From NCBI GenBank assembly GCA_041486365.1, contig JBGPLH010000121.1, positions 1-8,691 on the forward strand: a DNA stretch of 8,691 nt, given 5' to 3'. How positions within the stretch are numbered: the first letter of the stretch is position 1; every line of letters begins with the position of its first letter. The DNA comes from JBGPLH01 sp041486365 [NCBI: Thermodesulfobacteriota bacterium] (GTDB taxonomy: Bacteria > JAUYMQ01). The notes under the pieces are model-generated. The model made no database searches. It worked only from the letters and a program-made list of their open reading frames with translations, and was not told the DNA's origin. A program made the position numbers and the translations under genes. Positions 6,627 through 8,691 of this stretch are shown here, one piece after another.

Positions 6627-7220
6627 TCAATCCTCCGGCGGCTCGAGGCCTCCGGTGGAGGGCCATGACGGTCGTGCCGAGATCCGCTCGAACCAGCCGT
6701 CCAGGTTCGGGAAGCGCGCCCAGTCGAAGCCTTCCTCCTGCATGAGGCGGGCGAAAACCGGGGCGAAGGCGATGTCGCCCAGCGAGTACTGCTCACCGGC
6801 GAGCCAGCGCTTCCCGTCGATCTCCTGCTCCATCGTCCCGAGGTGCCGGAGGAAGGCCGCCATCGCCTCCTCCCGCTTGTCCCCCTCCGCCTGACGCGCC
6901 CGGAAGCCCGCCGGCATGAGGTGGTTGTTCGCGAAGTCGACCCAGATCCGGAGGTAGGCGCGCCCCTCGGGCGTGGGGGGCATCAGCGGCGGGTCCGGGT
7001 ATTTCTCGTTCAGGTACTCGTTGACGATCGCGGACTCGTACAGGCGCGTCTCGCCGTCCACGAGGACGGGGACCTTTCCGTAGGGACTCACCTTGTGAAA
7101 GTCCGCGGGCTTGTTCTTCAGATCGATCTCGATGCGATCGTAGGGGAGCCGCTTCTCGGCGAGCACCATGCGGGTGCGCAGCGCGTAGGGGCAGTAGTAG
7201 GTCGAGTAGAGCCGAATCAC
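6627..7220 (-). CDS. Glutathione S-transferase family protein
   Basis: This 197-residue cytosolic GST-fold protein has an N-terminal thioredoxin-like domain (1 to about 76). It carries CPYA (10-13) in the first-helix active-site position, KVPVL with the cis-proline P51, and ES at 62-63, which normally bind the glutathione gamma-glutamyl group. The all-helical C-terminal domain (about 85-185) contains the N-capping motif SLGD (146-149). A cysteine in the active-site position is typical of omega/beta-like and SspA-like members, which tend to do thiol transfer or dehalogenation rather than classic conjugation. The start is GTG at 7220 with GGGAGG about six bases upstream (7227-7232). The gene has its own promoter and shares a terminator with the converging aldolase gene. 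The substrate cannot be told from sequence. Confidence 0.92.
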   Translation of the reverse strand: MIRLYSTYYCPYALRTRMVLAEKRLPYDRIEIDLKNKPADFHKVSPYGKVPVLVDGETRLYESAIVNEYLNEKYPDPPLMPPTPEGRAYLRIWVDFANNHLMPAGFRARQAEGDKREEAMAAFLRHLGTMEQEIDGKRWLAGEQYSLGDIAFAPVFARLMQEEGFDWARFPNLDGWFERISARPSWPSTGGLEPPED

Positions 7221-7286
7221 GGGGGACCTCCCTGGCTTCCACGGCGGCCGGCCCGGCGAAGTGCCGGTGACGCGCCACTCCTCTGG

Positions 7287-7315
7287 AGCCTAGGCGGGCG
7301 GAGCAGCAGCGTCAA
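7287..7315 (-). promoter_or_regulatory. Promoter of the glutathione S-transferase gene
   Basis: On the minus strand, TTGACG (7315-7310) is followed after an ideal 17-base spacer by TAGGCT (7292-7287). The predicted start near 7280 gives a leader of about 60 bases carrying the GGGAGG ribosome site. The -35 box begins only ten bases after the stop of the upstream secreted-protein gene. Confidence 0.6.
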
Positions 7316-7325
7316 GGCGGCGGGA

Positions 7326-7688
7326 TCAATTGTCGTTGTCGTCGATGTTGTCGGCCAGGTTGCAGCTGTCCTGGTCGGGAGACTGGCAGCCTCCCTCGCA
7401 CTGCGGGCCCGCGGGGGTCACGTTGGCCCAGCCGCCTTCCTCGCTCGAGCAGGACCAGTCGGGGTTGACGTCATTCGCGCGGACGCAGGCGCCCGGCGCG
7501 CAGACGATATCGCCCTCTCCGTTCCGCACCGCCACGCCCATGTCCCACTGCGCGCAGTAGAGCTCCCCCTCGGCGTCGCGCATGCAGCGCGGCTGCGGCA
7601 GCTGCTGCGCCGCGCCGGGAAGGGGGAAGAACAAGGAGAAGAACAAGAGGAAGAGGAGAGCAAGCGGAGCGACCGCGCGTGGTGTCAT
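7326..7688 (-). CDS. Small secreted cysteine-rich protein, unknown function
   Basis: I do not recognise this 120-residue protein. It has a clear signal peptide: MTPR, a hydrophobic core rich in L and F (about 7-23) and a likely signal peptidase I site after GAA (near 27/28). There is no lipobox cysteine. The mature part of about 93 residues has eight cysteines (35, 45, 63, 68, 80, 97, 101, 109), an even number that suggests disulfides, and an acidic D/N-rich end (DNIDDNDN). The cysteines suggest two similar modules of about 33 residues (35-45-63 and 68-80-97) and a short third (101-109). The start ATG has GAGAGG seven bases upstream. It lies between the rRNA operon terminator and the GST gene, with its own candidate promoter. 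Real coding status is supported by the signal peptide, ribosome site and cysteine pattern. Confidence 0.75.
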   Translation of the reverse strand: MTPRAVAPLALLFLLFFSLFFPLPGAAQQLPQPRCMRDAEGELYCAQWDMGVAVRNGEGDIVCAPGACVRANDVNPDWSCSSEEGGWANVTPAGPQCEGGCQSPDQDSCNLADNIDDNDN

Positions 7689-7750
7689 GGGAAAACCTCT
7701 CCTGGAGGGGCCTCCGCGACAGGCCCCAGGCCCGGCTCCGGTCCCGATTC

Positions 7751-7769
7751 AGGTTCCGGAACCTTTATA
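7751..7769 (-). promoter_or_regulatory. Candidate -10 box with palindromic operator for the secreted-protein gene
   Basis: On the minus strand, TATAAA (7769-7764) is directly followed by the perfect 14-bp palindrome AGGTTCCGGAACCT (7764-7751), which would cover the transcription start. No good -35 box lies 16-18 bases upstream, as expected for a promoter that needs an activator, though the assignment itself is weak. The leader would be about 70 bases. Confidence 0.4.
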
Positions 7770-7895
7770 CCACGACCAGGCGGGAAGACGGGCGGGCTCT
7801 CCCCTGCGGCGCGCGGATCCGCCTGCCCGCGGAATTCCCCGTCCACCGGAAGCCCTCGAGACGGCGGCGGGAATTCCTCTCGTCGCGCAAGCGAC

Positions 7896-7926
7896 AAGGC
7901 CCCCGGGGTTTCCCCCCGGGGGCCTT
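7896..7926 (-). terminator. rRNA operon terminator
   Basis: Perfect 13-bp arms AAGGCCCCCGGGG (7896-7908) and CCCCGGGGGCCTT (7914-7926) flank a 5-base loop, ten bases after the 3' end of 5S rRNA. The downstream T tract is poor (CCTTGTCGC), but the very stable stem and its place after 5S make a terminator role likely. Confidence 0.8.
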
Positions 7927-7936
7927 CATCATTAAT

Positions 7937-8050
7937 CCGGTGGCGTCCTACTCTCCCACCCAGTGGCCCGGGCAGTACCATCGGCGCTGGAGGGCTTAAC
8001 TTCTCTGTTCGGGATGGGAAGAGGTGTTTCCCCTCCGCTATAGCCACCGA
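7937..8050 (-). rRNA. rrf: 5S ribosomal RNA
   Basis: The minus strand shows a complete 5S rRNA of about 114 bases. The ends pair as helix I (TCGGTGGC at the 5' end with GCCACCGG at the 3' end). The conserved loop CCCATCCCGAACAGAGAAG, the stretch TTAAGCCCTCCAGCGCCGA and the 3' GGGAGAGTAGGACGCC are all present. It is the last gene of the rRNA operon and is followed by a strong hairpin terminator. Ends are estimated from the helix I pairing and may be off by a base or two. Confidence 0.95.
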
Positions 8051-8187
8051 AACCGTTCACGCCGCGCGTATTCGCGGCAGGCATCTCTCACAATTGAATA
8101 CGGGCCTTGAATCTCGCGAAGAGATTTCATCGACACCCCCCGGCGTCCCGGGGCGCGCCCGCGGCGCGCCCCGGAGACCGGGAAATA
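8051..8187 (-). other. 23S-5S internal transcribed spacer
   Basis: The spacer is about 137 bases and contains no tRNA. It holds three hairpins: 6-bp GCCGCG/CGCGGC (8061-8078), 6-bp AATCTC/GAGATT (8110-8126), and a perfect 12-bp stem CCGGGGCGCGCC/GGCGCGCCCCGG with a 3-base loop (8148-8174). The last lies just after the 23S 3' end and may be a processing or folding element. Confidence 0.75.

Positions 8188-8691
<504 letters not shown>

Larger units (their letters stand above)
7689..7936. other. Intergenic region between secreted-protein gene and 5S rRNA
   Basis: No gene is visible. It holds a candidate -10 box with an adjoining 14-bp palindrome (7751-7769), three further perfect palindromes: GCGGATCCGC (7813-7822) and GGAATTCC twice (7831-7838 and 7870-7877). 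It also holds a small GTCGC-GCAA-GCGAC hairpin (7882-7895) and the rRNA operon terminator (7896-7926). Confidence 0.65.

Overview
The window is a piece of a GC-rich bacterial chromosome. It holds seven protein genes (one cut by the left edge) and the distal end of a ribosomal RNA operon (5S complete, 23S cut by the right edge). No phage, insertion sequence, CRISPR or tRNA is visible. The high GC content, frequent GTG starts, rRNA sequence and housekeeping gene set fit an uncultured, probably Gram-negative, high-GC lineage. Candidatus Eisenbacteria or a neighbouring phylum is my loose guess; the 23S fragment would settle it.

Left part (1-4138, all minus strand, read right to left): an ABC1/UbiB-family kinase, a BtuF/TroA-type helical-backbone metal receptor without signal peptide, then yebC, ruvC and ruvA. 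The last three form the classic Holliday-junction resolution cluster; ruvC and ruvA overlap by GTGA, and ruvB would be expected beyond the left edge. A 251-base gap separates the receptor gene from yebC. It holds a candidate promoter, a run of G tracts and a copy of a degenerate repeat, so yebC-ruvC-ruvA probably has its own promoter and a leader of about 200 bases.

Middle (4139-6626): back-to-back candidate promoters serve the kinase (minus) and a lone plus-strand gene for a fused class II aldolase/short-chain dehydrogenase of the rhamnulose-1-phosphate aldolase type. After it come a second copy of the degenerate repeat and a perfect 11-bp terminator hairpin that can serve both this gene and the converging glutathione S-transferase gene.

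Right part (6627-8691, all minus strand): a glutathione S-transferase with a good sigma70-like promoter, a small secreted eight-cysteine protein of unknown function, the rRNA operon terminator, 5S rRNA, a structured 5S-23S spacer, and about 504 bases of the 23S rRNA 3' end including the peptidyl-transferase and sarcin-ricin regions.

Most genes are ordinary. I do not see a convincing new multi-gene system. The points worth a second look are the two-copy intergenic repeat with spacings in multiples of three, the modular cysteine-rich secreted protein with a palindrome at its promoter, and the orphan receptor lacking a signal peptide.
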